64,000 bases of DNA from Dyadobacter crusticola DSM 16708 (GCF_000701505.1 NZ_JNJB01000001.1:248001-312000); one strand, 5' to 3'. Shown: positions 41,316 to 50,191, counted from the first letter of the stretch. Notes: generated by a model not told the origin, from the letters alone. Numbers and translations are program-made.

Positions 41316-42866
41316 ATGGTTACACTTAAACATAAAGGAATTTTACGGTTACTTCTTTCCAGGATCAGGGTGCCTGGCTTGCTGCTGTTTTCACTGACAC
41401 TCGTCCTGGCTGCCTGTGAATCTGCACGGGAGAAAAAGCGTGTTGCTGAGGGAAGCGAGCTGGCAAAAGCGTATTGTGGAAACTGCCATCAGCTCCCCGT
41501 GCCCGCGTTGCTGGACAAGGCTACCTGGCGCAATGCAGTACTGCCTGCGATGGCCGAAAAATTAGGCATCGAAGTACTGGAAGGAAATATGTATCTCCAT
41601 AGCAAAACGTCAACGCTATCTTCACCTGACTGGCAGAAAATACTTGCCTACTACCAAACGCTTGCACCCGATTCGCTCACGCAGGTTGCGCAAAAACAGC
41701 CAGAAATGATAGAAAAGGAGCTTTTTTCCGTCATAATGCCGGGAGAGGATTCTGCCACTGCAAGCACTATGCTTATCAGGATTGACAGTGCAACACACTC
41801 CGTTTTTTCAGGTTCTGCCATTGATCCTGCGTTGTTTTTGTACAATGCGAAGCTCGGCAAAAGCTTGCTTCACAACCTCCCCTCTCCACCTGTCGATCTT
41901 AGTCTTTCAGCAAAAAAAGGAGTTCTGACGTTGCTTACCTGCATGGGCGGAATGAGCGCCTCGGACGAGACGAAAGGACAAGTGATCATGCTCGAAAACG
42001 ACCCGACTTCCAAGCTGCATAATCTCTCAAAAGGGCTGATCCGGCCCATTGAAACGCGCCCGATCGACAGTAATCGTGACGGACTTACTGATTATACGAT
42101 TTGCGCATTCGGCCATAATACGGGAGGATTGTACCTGCTTAAACAATTAAGCGACGGAAGTTTCACAACTCAGGTAATCCGGGAAATGCCAGGAGCAACG
42201 TGCATCAATATACGTGATATCAATGCGGATGGGTGGCCGGATCTAGTAGCACTCTTCGCGCACGGTGACGAAGGGATCTGGCTTTTTACGAATGACCGCA
42301 AAGGCGGATTTATAGAAAAGAACATCCTGCGTTTTCCTCCGGTGTACGGATCGAGCAGCTTTCAGCTGGTTGATGTCAATCAAGATGGATTGGAAGACAT
42401 TATCTACACTGCGGGAGACAATAGTGATTATTCCCGCATCCTGAAACCCTACCACGGTTTATACATTTTCACGAATACAGGGAATTTTACATTTAAACAA
42501 ACCTTCTTTTATCCCGTAAATGGCTGCACAAAAGCAACAGCAGCAGATTTTGACAAAGACGGAAAGGTAGATATCGCTACCATTGCGTTCTTCGCAGACC
42601 TCAAAAACAAACCATTCGAGAAATTCCTGATTTTTACTCAGGATAAAAAAGAAGGTGTTTTCTCACCAAAGAGGGTGCCCATTGACCGGCTTGGAAGATG
42701 GATCTGTATGGACGCGGCAGATTGGGACGGCGACGGAGACACGGACATTGTGCTGGGCAATTTTTCAAGGGGATTTCTGAACCAGGACCGCGTACAGCCC
42801 GACTGGAATACCAGGCTTCCGTTTATCATTCTCGAAAACAATACGGTTGCAAAATCCGCGCGATAG
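41316..42866 (+). CDS. FG-GAP repeat lipoprotein with a c-type heme motif
   Basis: A 516-residue protein starting at ATG 41316 (MVTLKHKGILRLLL), followed by a signal ending in the lipobox VLAAC. An upstream in-frame GTG at 41247 is less likely. A single c-type heme site YCGNCH with LPVPALLDKATWR lies about 40 residues after the lipid-linked Cys; beyond it, FG-GAP calcium loops appear (DSNRDGLTDY, DINADGWPDL, DVNQDGLEDI, DFDKDGKVDI, DWDGDGDTDIVLGN). It may be a heme-bearing surface or periplasmic lipoprotein. No other cytochrome gene is nearby. It is divergent from SusC C, so the two may share control. Confidence 0.85.
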   Translation: MVTLKHKGILRLLLSRIRVPGLLLFSLTLVLAACESAREKKRVAEGSELAKAYCGNCHQLPVPALLDKATWRNAVLPAMAEKLGIEVLEGNMYLHSKTSTLSSPDWQKILAYYQTLAPDSLTQVAQKQPEMIEKELFSVIMPGEDSATASTMLIRIDSATHSVFSGSAIDPALFLYNAKLGKSLLHNLPSPPVDLSLSAKKGVLTLLTCMGGMSASDETKGQVIMLENDPTSKLHNLSKGLIRPIETRPIDSNRDGLTDYTICAFGHNTGGLYLLKQLSDGSFTTQVIREMPGATCINIRDINADGWPDLVALFAHGDEGIWLFTNDRKGGFIEKNILRFPPVYGSSSFQLVDVNQDGLEDIIYTAGDNSDYSRILKPYHGLYIFTNTGNFTFKQTFFYPVNGCTKATAADFDKDGKVDIATIAFFADLKNKPFEKFLIFTQDKKEGVFSPKRVPIDRLGRWICMDAADWDGDGDTDIVLGNFSRGFLNQDRVQPDWNTRLPFIILENNTVAKSAR

Positions 42867-44018
42867 TCAATCGTCGCGCTTCCAGTCGGCAGGCAGCAGA
42901 TTGGCAAAACGATCGTTGCCAAGGTCACCTGCGATTTCAAATCCCATTGGCATCACCACCCAGCCCTGCGGCGTTACCACTATATACCCCTGCGGCATCG
43001 AAATCTGCGTATATGAAAACGGCATATCGGAATACGGGGACCGTCCTCTTTTCGACGTATAAAAGACTTCAAGAGCCGTTTTGGATACAATCAGGCGCTC
43101 TGTTGCCAACTCACCGTCGCGCACCAGCCGCATTCCTCTCACCGGCTCTATGCGGTTGTTTAAATGGTTCTTAATCGTATTATACCCCGAGGCGCTTCTT
43201 ACTGTATTAAAGCGGCGCAGCGAATCCGGGATTACCTGGTACACCTTAAATCCCTGCTCACGGAGGCTGTCGGAAACCATACTTGCGATCAGATGTTTGA
43301 GAGATCCCTGATAAGCTACCTTTTGGTTGGCGCGCCAAAGCTTTTTCTGCGCATCGTCTTTGGGAACCAACAGCTCAAACCGTGTGCTGCCGCCGTAGTA
43401 AACTTTGCCGGCGAAGTAGTCGAAATCATCGAGGTCCTGGTGAATGCGGTAACCGAGCGCATAATTTTCGATGATCAGCGCATTGATAGTTTGCGCACTA
43501 AGGTGGCCATTATCGTCCAGTGAAATGCGCAGTACTTCAGGGTTGACAATCTTACAAAGCTTGCTGAACCGGTTATTGCCCAATAGCTCGCGGGTAATGA
43601 TTTTCAGGTGTTTTTCGCGCTTCTTGTCCTTCCGTGCGTAAACGGTTACACCTTGCAGCTCCATTCCTTCCTTCAACTTAAACAGCACGGTTTTGGTACC
43701 AGGCTGCTCGAAGCGCAGCGTTTGCTTGATCGTTTCATAGCCAAGAAATGAAACAGCGAGTTCGAGGTTACCGATCGGCAGGTTAGCGAGTTTGTAGCTT
43801 CCATTCTCATCCGCATTGGTCCCGATGGATGAATTGTTGATAAAAACATTGGCAAAAGGCAGCGGCTTCCCCGTTTTCTCATCCGTTACCTTTCCTACCA
43901 GTTTGACTGTGGCTGGCTGCTGAGCTAAGGCAATGTGGCCGGTAAAGAGAAGCAGCGTAACCAGCATTCCGGCCTGTTTACTTAAAATCAAATATATAAA
44001 TCGGGATTGGAGCCGCAT
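42867..44018 (-). CDS. Carboxypeptidase-regulatory-like domain protein, function unknown
   Basis: A 383-residue exported protein (signal peptide about 1-32, cut near ALAQQ). A CarboxypepD_reg-like beta-sandwich spans about 35-115 (GKVTDEKTGKPLPFANVFIN, GTNADENGSYKLANL). The rest (about 120-383) has no motif I recognise; it is rich in charged residues and contains VRGMRLVRDGELATERLIVS. It ends where the plus-strand heme-FG-GAP gene ends (42866/42867), so the two converge without a gap. It could be transcribed with the SusCD genes upstream, but a hairpin at 44086-44132 separates them. Confidence 0.82.
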   Translation of the reverse strand: MRLQSRFIYLILSKQAGMLVTLLLFTGHIALAQQPATVKLVGKVTDEKTGKPLPFANVFINNSSIGTNADENGSYKLANLPIGNLELAVSFLGYETIKQTLRFEQPGTKTVLFKLKEGMELQGVTVYARKDKKREKHLKIITRELLGNNRFSKLCKIVNPEVLRISLDDNGHLSAQTINALIIENYALGYRIHQDLDDFDYFAGKVYYGGSTRFELLVPKDDAQKKLWRANQKVAYQGSLKHLIASMVSDSLREQGFKVYQVIPDSLRRFNTVRSASGYNTIKNHLNNRIEPVRGMRLVRDGELATERLIVSKTALEVFYTSKRGRSPYSDMPFSYTQISMPQGYIVVTPQGWVVMPMGFEIAGDLGNDRFANLLPADWKRDD

Positions 44019-44085
44019 TGGTAGCCTAACTTTTTGGCCAAAGATAAAGTGAAGTGTTCAAAGCAGTGGCCACGCAGGTTATTAA

Positions 44086-44132
44086 AAAATCCACCGCGCA
44101 CATCAAGTATTACAATGTGCGCGATGGATTTT
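44086..44132 (-). terminator. Terminator after locus D
   Basis: Eighteen-nt arms (AAAATCCATCGCGCACAT and ATGTGCGCGGTGGATTTT, one mismatch) around an 11-nt loop, followed by TTAATAACC on the minus strand. It lies about 25 nt after the lipoprotein gene stop at 44157. A long stem with a weak T-run; may also be an mRNA stabiliser. Confidence 0.75.
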
Positions 44133-44156
44133 ACTTTATTGAATCACATTAGCAGA

Positions 44157-44633
44157 TCAGGGGGTTGTTTTAAGGGTAACATTCCGCTGAGATGACGGAA
44201 GCCCGTTATCCGCAATCACTTCCGCAAACAACACTATTGTCGTGTTCCTGGCCTGAGGCGCTTTTACAGGCACTTTGACAACATAATTACGCAGCTCTGC
44301 ATCGTATTTCTGAGTTCCGGCGGGAACTGTCGCAATCAGTGTTTGCGTGCCGGTTGTTGTAGGCGCACTATATACCTTGAACTCTTTCACCCCGATTTCC
44401 GAAGTATACTCAATATTGACATTCACCATCGTAGCAGAATCCACCGTAATACCGGGCTGCAAAACGCCCGCTGCCGAATACACTTTTGTATCGCCAAGCC
44501 ACAAAACTGCAATTTGAGCCACTTTTCCATTGCTGACGAGCAGGTCATCAAATAGATCGGGCTCTTCGTAGCAGGAACTCAGGAAGACCAGGGCAAACAG
44601 GGGTGCGCAGGCCAGCTTGATATATTTCTTCAT
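44157..44633 (-). CDS. Small SusE-like surface lipoprotein (locus D)
   Basis: A 158-residue lipoprotein with lipobox LSSC (Cys at about 21) followed by YEEPDLFDD. The mature part is beta-rich (VAQIAVLWLGDTKVYSAAG, VDSATMVNVNIEYTSEIGVK) and looks like one immunoglobulin-like domain. Its place directly after SusD, its lipidation and its beta-sandwich pattern match SusE/SusF-type accessory binding proteins, although it is shorter than SusE. Substrate unknown. Confidence 0.75.
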   Translation of the reverse strand: MKKYIKLACAPLFALVFLSSCYEEPDLFDDLLVSNGKVAQIAVLWLGDTKVYSAAGVLQPGITVDSATMVNVNIEYTSEIGVKEFKVYSAPTTTGTQTLIATVPAGTQKYDAELRNYVVKVPVKAPQARNTTIVLFAEVIADNGLPSSQRNVTLKTTP

Positions 44634-44660
44634 AGTTATTTCAAATGTTAGTGAAGGAAT

Positions 44661-46088
44661 TTATTTGGTAAAAAGCCACATGGGCACCGCCGGATCTTTC
44701 TGGTTGGCCTCCACTGACTTTGAATTTCTGGTAATCTCCGAATCGGGATAACGCATCCTCTGAATGCGGCTTCCCTGCAGATCGGGATTTACATTCGTGG
44801 GCATCGGAAAGTCCAGGTAATCATATTTTCTGATATCCGTCCAGATGTCTCCGATCAGCAGCATCGCTTTAAACTTTTCCGTAATAATGTGTTTCAAAGT
44901 GAGCTTTCCAGCACCTGGGTTCACAGGTGCGGAGGCAATGTAAGTGGCTATATCTGCATTGGAAACTCCCACTTTCTGCATGTTGGAAGTGATCATTTCG
45001 AGATACGCGCCATAACCTTGCGCGGTAGTACCTGCTGAGGTTTCGCTGCCTCCATTAAGCAGGAACCGCGCTTCTGCCTCGATGGCGGCCAGCTCGGAAT
45101 AAGGCATCATCACAAGCGGCGAGTTAATGCCCGAATGCCAGGATTGCGCAGTCAGGTCCACCGTTGAGCCGCTGCCCGAGCCGGGTACCACACCTGCGTA
45201 AACCGTCTGGCTGCCTTTAAGTGAAATCACTTTCGGCAGTCTCGGATCAACAACAGCCTGCTTTGTCCCATTCATCAGGTCTACAAAAGTATTGGTGAAG
45301 GTTACCGATAAATTGCTCGTAGTATTCGGAATGGCAACGCGACTGTACCAGGGATTCAGGTTTTTGGAGTTGTATTGCAGCTGAAAATCATCTTCGTTTC
45401 CTTCCATTCCCTTTGCCAACGCATCCAGAGCCGCCTGGGCAGCCGCCTGTGGGTTCTTTTTGGATAAGTGCATGGCATACCTGGCTTTAAGTGAATAAGC
45501 CAGCTTTGTCCATTTGGAAGTATCGCCGCCATAGATCAGGTCGTCAGTTGCCGGCTTTGTGCCACTGTTTTTAGTCAGTTCCACAACAGCTTCGTCAAGC
45601 AGCCGCTGCATGCTTTCGTAAATCTGTTGCTGCGTATCGTAAGCCGGCGTAAAATTCTTCTGATCGGCCTCGGAGTAAGGAATGTTTTCCCAGCTCACAG
45701 TCGCGAGTCCAAGATTATACGCCAATAGAACTTTGGCAATACCCACATATGCCGGCGCGCTCTCACTTGTACCCTTCTGAATAATCGCATTCAGCTGCGG
45801 CACGACGTACAAATAGGTATTTGTCCAACCCAGTATATTATCGGTTTCGGCGTAGGTATCGATGCCATTTGCCCCAATTGCATTGCCGAGTTGCTGTGCA
45901 TACTGGCAGGCAACATAAGCCTGCTGGTAACTTGCTTCGCCGGTGTAAAACTGAGCAGTCGGTAGCAGTTCCTGCAAACTCGCCTCGGCTTTCAGCGTCG
46001 GGTCTACATTGATGTCGAGAAAATTATTGCAGCCTGCCAGGATTAACATAGCGGCGCACGTTGTTAATATTTGTTTCAAAGATTTCAT
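44661..46088 (-). CDS. SusD/RagB family lipoprotein (SusD-like_2 type), locus D
   Basis: A 475-residue surface lipoprotein starting at MKSLKQIL, with lipobox LILAGC (Cys at about 19) followed by NNFLDINVDP, a common SusD opening. A start six codons upstream (46106) would overlap the SusC stop and weaken the signal peptide. Family landmarks include LATVSWENIPYSEA (about 130-143) and the C-terminal LLIGDIWTDIRKYDYLDFPM. The ATG follows the SusC stop by 4 bp, so translation is probably coupled. Ligand unknown. Confidence 0.93.
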   Translation of the reverse strand: MKSLKQILTTCAAMLILAGCNNFLDINVDPTLKAEASLQELLPTAQFYTGEASYQQAYVACQYAQQLGNAIGANGIDTYAETDNILGWTNTYLYVVPQLNAIIQKGTSESAPAYVGIAKVLLAYNLGLATVSWENIPYSEADQKNFTPAYDTQQQIYESMQRLLDEAVVELTKNSGTKPATDDLIYGGDTSKWTKLAYSLKARYAMHLSKKNPQAAAQAALDALAKGMEGNEDDFQLQYNSKNLNPWYSRVAIPNTTSNLSVTFTNTFVDLMNGTKQAVVDPRLPKVISLKGSQTVYAGVVPGSGSGSTVDLTAQSWHSGINSPLVMMPYSELAAIEAEARFLLNGGSETSAGTTAQGYGAYLEMITSNMQKVGVSNADIATYIASAPVNPGAGKLTLKHIITEKFKAMLLIGDIWTDIRKYDYLDFPMPTNVNPDLQGSRIQRMRYPDSEITRNSKSVEANQKDPAVPMWLFTK

Positions 46089-46092
46089 AGTA

Positions 46093-49000
46093 TCAGAAAT
46101 TAACATTTACGCCAAGCTGAAAACTCTTTGTCGCAGGATTGTTCCTGCCCACAAAACCAATCAGGTTTGTGCCTGATCCAAACGTAAGTGCCTCCGGATC
46201 ATACCCGCGAAAAGGCGTATTGAGGAAGAGGTTCGTCCCGGTAAAGCTGAATCGCACGCCCCCTTTGAAGACCGTATTCGCAATAAGGTTTTTTGGCAAT
46301 GCATAATTCAGACTGACCGTTCTCAGCCGGAACCACGATCCGTCCTGTATGTTGAAGTCGGCTGCATTGCCCATGTAGCGGGCGGTTGAAGGATTGTAAA
46401 ATGCGTCGTCGAGCACTACCGGTTTGGTATTGGGCACATAGGTAACCTGCCCGTCAGCAGCCTTTTGTTCGACAACACCCTTGAACACCACTTGCTCGTA
46501 CCTCCGCTCCGTTATTTTGATTGACCCTGCGCGGAATGCATTCCGTTCGCCCAGATCGACGACATCGCCGCCCTGCCGCCATTCCAGCAGGAAAGACAAG
46601 CCCAATCCTTTGTAGTTGAATGTGTTGGTCAAACCCGCTGTCCAGTCGGGCAATGCATTGCCATAAGGTGTAGTGACCAGACTTGTCAATGGAAATCCGT
46701 TTGCCTGGATCAGCTTCTGTCCGTCCGGCGCCCGCATGTAATCCAGTCCCCACAAATCGCCCACTTTGCTCCCTTCACGCACTTTCAGAACGCCCCTGCT
46801 GCCATTGTCGAAATAAGAAATCTCTTCCAGTTCATCGGGCATATCAATTACCCTGCCCGACATTTTGGTAAAATTCAGCGACATATCCCAGGTGAACCTG
46901 GAAGTCTGCACCGGTTTGTAGGACACCAGCAACTCAACGCCCTTGTTCCGGATCAGCCCGATATTGGTATAGTAAAACGAGTAGCCCGAAACATTTGAAA
47001 CAGGCGCCCGCACGATCTGATCTTTGCTATCCATTGTGAAATAGGTGGCATCAAGCATCAGCCTGTTTTTGAAAAAGCGCAATTCGGTACCAAATTCCAT
47101 GGAAGTTGTGCGTTCAGGTTTGAGGTTATCCGATGCCGTTGTAGACCGCCGCACATAGCCGGGTACCGCATTATTGAATGGAAAATTATCCGCAATCTCA
47201 TAATAAGCCCCGATTACGTAGGGATCCGTGCCTTTCCCAACCTGCGCCCAGGAGGCGCGCAGCTTACCATAAGTAAGGAAATTGTTCTTGGGGAGATTTT
47301 CAGTGAAGATGTAACCGGCACTAAAGGATGGATAGAAAAACGAATTGCTGGCAGTAGGGAGCGTGGAAACAATGTCGTTCCGACCGGTTGCATTCAGGTA
47401 AAGCATTTCCTTGTAGCTGAGTTTGGCATCGGCAAAAAAGCTTACGATCCGGTATTGCAGCGGCGAGTAGGGCCTTACCTGCTGGTTTCGGTAGCTACTG
47501 ATTTCATCTGTAAAAGGTGCTCTCCAACCCTCCCCGCGCTCATAGTAACTATCCGGCCTCCGGCTGTCTACAATGGAGTTCCCCACCATCAGCGAACCAT
47601 TCCAGTTCTCATTAAATTGCTTGGAAGCAGTGACATAAATATTGGAATTGATCTCGCGGTAATTGATATATTCTTTGATCAAAAAACCTTTTACTGCAGT
47701 TCCTACGTCAAAAGTACTGTCTACCTGCCTGAACCTGCGCTCGTTGAATGCATCGAAAGTAAGCTGGTACTTGGCTGTGAGCCAGTCGGCTATCTTGTAG
47801 TCCAGGGTCGCGTCTGCGATATAGCGATTGACTTTATCGATCCTCGGGCTCTTTTCAACCAGGTACCTGGGATTATCGGTAAAACCGGGCAGCAAATTCT
47901 TATACGAACCATCAGGATTGAGATAATCATTGACATCGTAAGTATTGGGCCAGTAAGCCAATGCACTGAAAATCGACTTATCCCCAGCGGGCGGCCGCTT
48001 CCCACCCGACCGAATGTAATTGAAGGAACCAGATACCGAGAAGTTTTTGGTCAGATTATATGTTCCAGCTAATTTCCCCGATGTTCTCGAAAAATCCGTA
48101 GTCGGCACAATACCCTGCTGATAATTATGGCCAACCGAAAAGTAAATGTTCCCCTTTTCTCCGCCTTTGGTGATGGAGACATTGTTGTTGGTGCGGTAAC
48201 CTGTTTGGTAAAAACCTCTGAAATTGTCGTAAATCTGGTCTGTACTGTTCCCGATAATGGAAGGCCCGAAAGACTGGTACGGCGTACGTTGCCTCACCTC
48301 CGTAGGCGAAATGAATTCGCCAAACCTGCCCTGAATGAAGCGCGTTTGGATATCCGGCGATTTCCCGAGCACATCCAGTCCGCCCGACAAGGAAACGGAC
48401 ACATTCATTTTACCCGACTTACCTCTCTTTGTAGTGATGATAATGGCACCGTTCGAGGCGCGCAATCCGTAGAGCGCAGTAGCCGCGGGACCTTTCAGTA
48501 CCGACACGCTTTCAATATCGTCGGGATTGATATCGGCGGCGCGGTTGGTATTGGCAAATTGCTCTGATGCTCCCGGCGAGGCTGAACCTGCACTTGGAAG
48601 CGGGTTGCCAGCAGTGGTTGCATTGCTGATGATAATGCCGTCGATGACAAAAAGTGGCTGATTATCGGCGCTGCCGCTCAAAGAAGTGATACCACGCAAA
48701 ATGATGTTCACACCTGCGCCAGGCGCGCCGCCAGATCCGGTGATCACCGCCCCCGCTACCTTTCCCTGCAATGCACCGATCATGTTCGGATTCCCCGAAT
48801 TCCGGATCTCGTCCGATTTAATCGACTGTACCGAGTACCCGATCGCACGCTTTTCCTGCGTTTGCCCGAGCGCGGTCACCACCACTTCGTTGAGAATGGA
48901 AGCTTCGGATTGCAGGGTAACATTGATAACCTGCTGTCCGCTTACAACGACCTCTGTGCGCTTGAAGCCAATGAAGCTGAAAACCAGCGTACTGCCCTGT

Positions 49001-49209
49001 GCAACATTGATCGTGTAATCTCCATTTTCGTTCGTAGACGTTCCCTGTGAGCTCCCTTTGACACTGACGCTCACACCCGGAATTTCGCTCCCTTCCTGAT
49101 CCCGCACCTTTCCATTCACAGTTCCGGTTTGCGCATGTGCAGCAGTCAACAGAACAAGCAAAATCAGCAGGAATGCCGCTAACCTGCTGAGTAGTAGTTT
49201 ATTCATCAT
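46093..49209 (-). CDS. SusC/RagA TonB-dependent outer-membrane transporter (locus D)
   Basis: A 1038-residue barrel. Signal peptide about 1-26; regulatory-like domain about 30-106 (GKVRDQEGSEIPGVSVSVKG); TonB-box-like LNEVVVTALGQTQEKR near 107-122; plug with NPDDIESVSVLKGPAATALY and GLRASNGAIIITT; barrel ending FQLGVNVNF. It heads the SusC-SusD-lipoprotein locus D. Two in-frame ATGs (49209 and 49206) are equally good starts. There is no regulator or CAZyme in the locus. Confidence 0.95.
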   Translation of the reverse strand: MMNKLLLSRLAAFLLILLVLLTAAHAQTGTVNGKVRDQEGSEIPGVSVSVKGSSQGTSTNENGDYTINVAQGSTLVFSFIGFKRTEVVVSGQQVINVTLQSEASILNEVVVTALGQTQEKRAIGYSVQSIKSDEIRNSGNPNMIGALQGKVAGAVITGSGGAPGAGVNIILRGITSLSGSADNQPLFVIDGIIISNATTAGNPLPSAGSASPGASEQFANTNRAADINPDDIESVSVLKGPAATALYGLRASNGAIIITTKRGKSGKMNVSVSLSGGLDVLGKSPDIQTRFIQGRFGEFISPTEVRQRTPYQSFGPSIIGNSTDQIYDNFRGFYQTGYRTNNNVSITKGGEKGNIYFSVGHNYQQGIVPTTDFSRTSGKLAGTYNLTKNFSVSGSFNYIRSGGKRPPAGDKSIFSALAYWPNTYDVNDYLNPDGSYKNLLPGFTDNPRYLVEKSPRIDKVNRYIADATLDYKIADWLTAKYQLTFDAFNERRFRQVDSTFDVGTAVKGFLIKEYINYREINSNIYVTASKQFNENWNGSLMVGNSIVDSRRPDSYYERGEGWRAPFTDEISSYRNQQVRPYSPLQYRIVSFFADAKLSYKEMLYLNATGRNDIVSTLPTASNSFFYPSFSAGYIFTENLPKNNFLTYGKLRASWAQVGKGTDPYVIGAYYEIADNFPFNNAVPGYVRRSTTASDNLKPERTTSMEFGTELRFFKNRLMLDATYFTMDSKDQIVRAPVSNVSGYSFYYTNIGLIRNKGVELLVSYKPVQTSRFTWDMSLNFTKMSGRVIDMPDELEEISYFDNGSRGVLKVREGSKVGDLWGLDYMRAPDGQKLIQANGFPLTSLVTTPYGNALPDWTAGLTNTFNYKGLGLSFLLEWRQGGDVVDLGERNAFRAGSIKITERRYEQVVFKGVVEQKAADGQVTYVPNTKPVVLDDAFYNPSTARYMGNAADFNIQDGSWFRLRTVSLNYALPKNLIANTVFKGGVRFSFTGTNLFLNTPFRGYDPEALTFGSGTNLIGFVGRNNPATKSFQLGVNVNF

Positions 49210-49286
49210 ATTAGTTAAGTTTGTTGTGCTTTACCGTGTAATTTAATATCCTTTCTTTAAATAGTATCAATATTCATGATTCTAAA

Positions 49287-49328
49287 TAATCCTCCGGTCA
49301 CTTAGCCGGGATGAAGTGTTGGTTGGAA
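49287..49328 (+). repeat. Direct repeat copy 1 flanking the toxin-antitoxin pair
   Basis: A 42-nt sequence (core CGGTCACTTAGC, then GGATGAAGTGTT) that recurs at 50085-50126 in the same orientation with 36 of 42 positions identical. It lies 96 bp before the antitoxin start. Confidence 0.75.
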
Positions 49329-49380
49329 TATGGAACTTTGTCCGCATGATTTGCCTGTAGTTACCGACAGTTTTTTCGTT

Positions 49381-49411
49381 TTGCTAAAAGCCGTCACTTC
49401 CTTTATCTTTA
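49381..49411 (+). promoter_or_regulatory. Candidate promoter of the toxin-antitoxin pair
   Basis: TTG, 20 nt, then TATCTTTA (7/8 match to TAnnTTTG), only 13 nt before the antitoxin ATG. A short leader is usual for such modules. An autoregulatory operator was not identified. Confidence 0.45.
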
Positions 49412-49424
49412 CATGTAAGCCAAA

Positions 49425-49628
49425 ATGAACATGGAAACATTAGTATTTCATCCGGAGAACAAGGAGCAGCTTGAAGCACTGAAAGCTTTTGCAAAAGCGT
49501 TGAAGATATCCTTTGTTACAAAAGCTGATGATTATGATCCCGAATTTGTAGCCAAAATACAGGAGAGCAGAAAGCAATTCGAGAATGGCGAATACAAGGT
49601 TATTGAACTTGATGATCTCTGGAAATGA
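49425..49628 (+). CDS. Antitoxin-like protein of a YoeB-type module
   Basis: A 67-residue protein directly upstream of, and overlapping by 4 bp (ATGA), a YoeB/Txe-like toxin. It has an N-terminal beta-strand (METLVFHP), a helix (EQLEALKAFAKALKI) and an acidic C-terminus (RKQFENGEYKVIELDDLWK) fit to wrap a toxin. It lacks the Phd/YefM DNA-binding signature normally paired with YoeB and looks more like a DUF2683-type antitoxin. Start at 49425 or 49431. The role is inferred from position and size. Confidence 0.82.
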   Translation: MNMETLVFHPENKEQLEALKAFAKALKISFVTKADDYDPEFVAKIQESRKQFENGEYKVIELDDLWK

Positions 49629-49888
49629 GCAGGAAGCTCAGTTTCTCCAACAAAGCCCAGGAAGATCTTCAATATTGGAAAAAGACTGGCAATGTCAGTA
49701 TCCAGAAGAAAATAGAAGAACTACTCAGGTCTATACTCGAGACTCCTTTTCACGGCATCGGAAAGCCCGAGGCACTCAAATACGAGCTTACAGGATCCTG
49801 GTCTCGCAGAATAAACAGAGAGCACCGAATTATCTATCAGGTGACCGATGAATTTATAAAAATAGAATCGCTAAGAGGACACTACTAA
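49625..49888 (+). CDS. YoeB/Txe-family ribosome-dependent mRNA endonuclease toxin
   Basis: An 87-residue RelE-superfamily toxin. It begins MSRKLSFSNKAQEDLQYWKK and contains KIEELLRSI and the typical block HGIGKPEALKYELTGSWSRR (about 43-62), INREHRIIYQV and the C-terminal LRGHY. The residues matching YoeB catalytic Glu (PEALK), Arg (SRRI) and C-terminal His (GHY) are all present, so it should be active. Its start overlaps the antitoxin stop (ATGA). Confidence 0.95.
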   Translation: MSRKLSFSNKAQEDLQYWKKTGNVSIQKKIEELLRSILETPFHGIGKPEALKYELTGSWSRRINREHRIIYQVTDEFIKIESLRGHY

Positions 49889-50084
49889 CTTCCTGTTAGT
49901 GCCACTCCCCTAATATATTTACATTCGCGCCGAGTCCAACGCCATTCTTCTGACCGCCGCCAGATTTAGCTCACCTGCTTTGGCCAAAATGAGCAACTAC
50001 TTCGTTCAAAATCAATGCTTTGAACTACGGCTCGACATATACAACGTCCTGCTACTAAAACCTGATCTTGGCATACATTGCACC

Positions 50085-50126
50085 TAATCCTGCGGTCACT
50101 TAGCGAGGATGAAGTGTTAATTGAAA
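50085..50126 (+). repeat. Direct repeat copy 2 flanking the toxin-antitoxin pair
   Basis: Second copy of the 42-nt sequence at 49287-49328 (36/42 identical), with core CGGTCACTTAGC and GGATGAAGTGTT, 197 bp after the toxin stop. Confidence 0.75.
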
Positions 50127-50165
50127 ACCCACTAAGAATTAGCTCAATTTACAATTACTAGAAAA

Positions 50166-50191
50166 ATAGTTTGCTAACTATAAAAATAGTT
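50166..50191 (+). promoter_or_regulatory. Proposed BlaI operator with three alternating half-sites
   Basis: ATAGTT (50166-50171), AACTAT (50176-50181) and ATAGTT (50186-50191) alternate in orientation with 4-nt spacers, so adjacent half-sites make two overlapping inverted repeats and lie exactly 10 bp apart. A weaker TACTAG precedes at 50156-50161. The block ends 14 nt before the blaI ATG and would cover the promoter. BlaI-family repressors bind such inverted repeats as dimers; autoregulation is inferred. Confidence 0.65.

Noticed and set aside
49889..50084. Possible insertion-sequence remnant after the toxin gene
   Set aside because: No transposase fragment, terminal inverted repeat or target duplication could be identified; only the flanking direct repeats support mobility.
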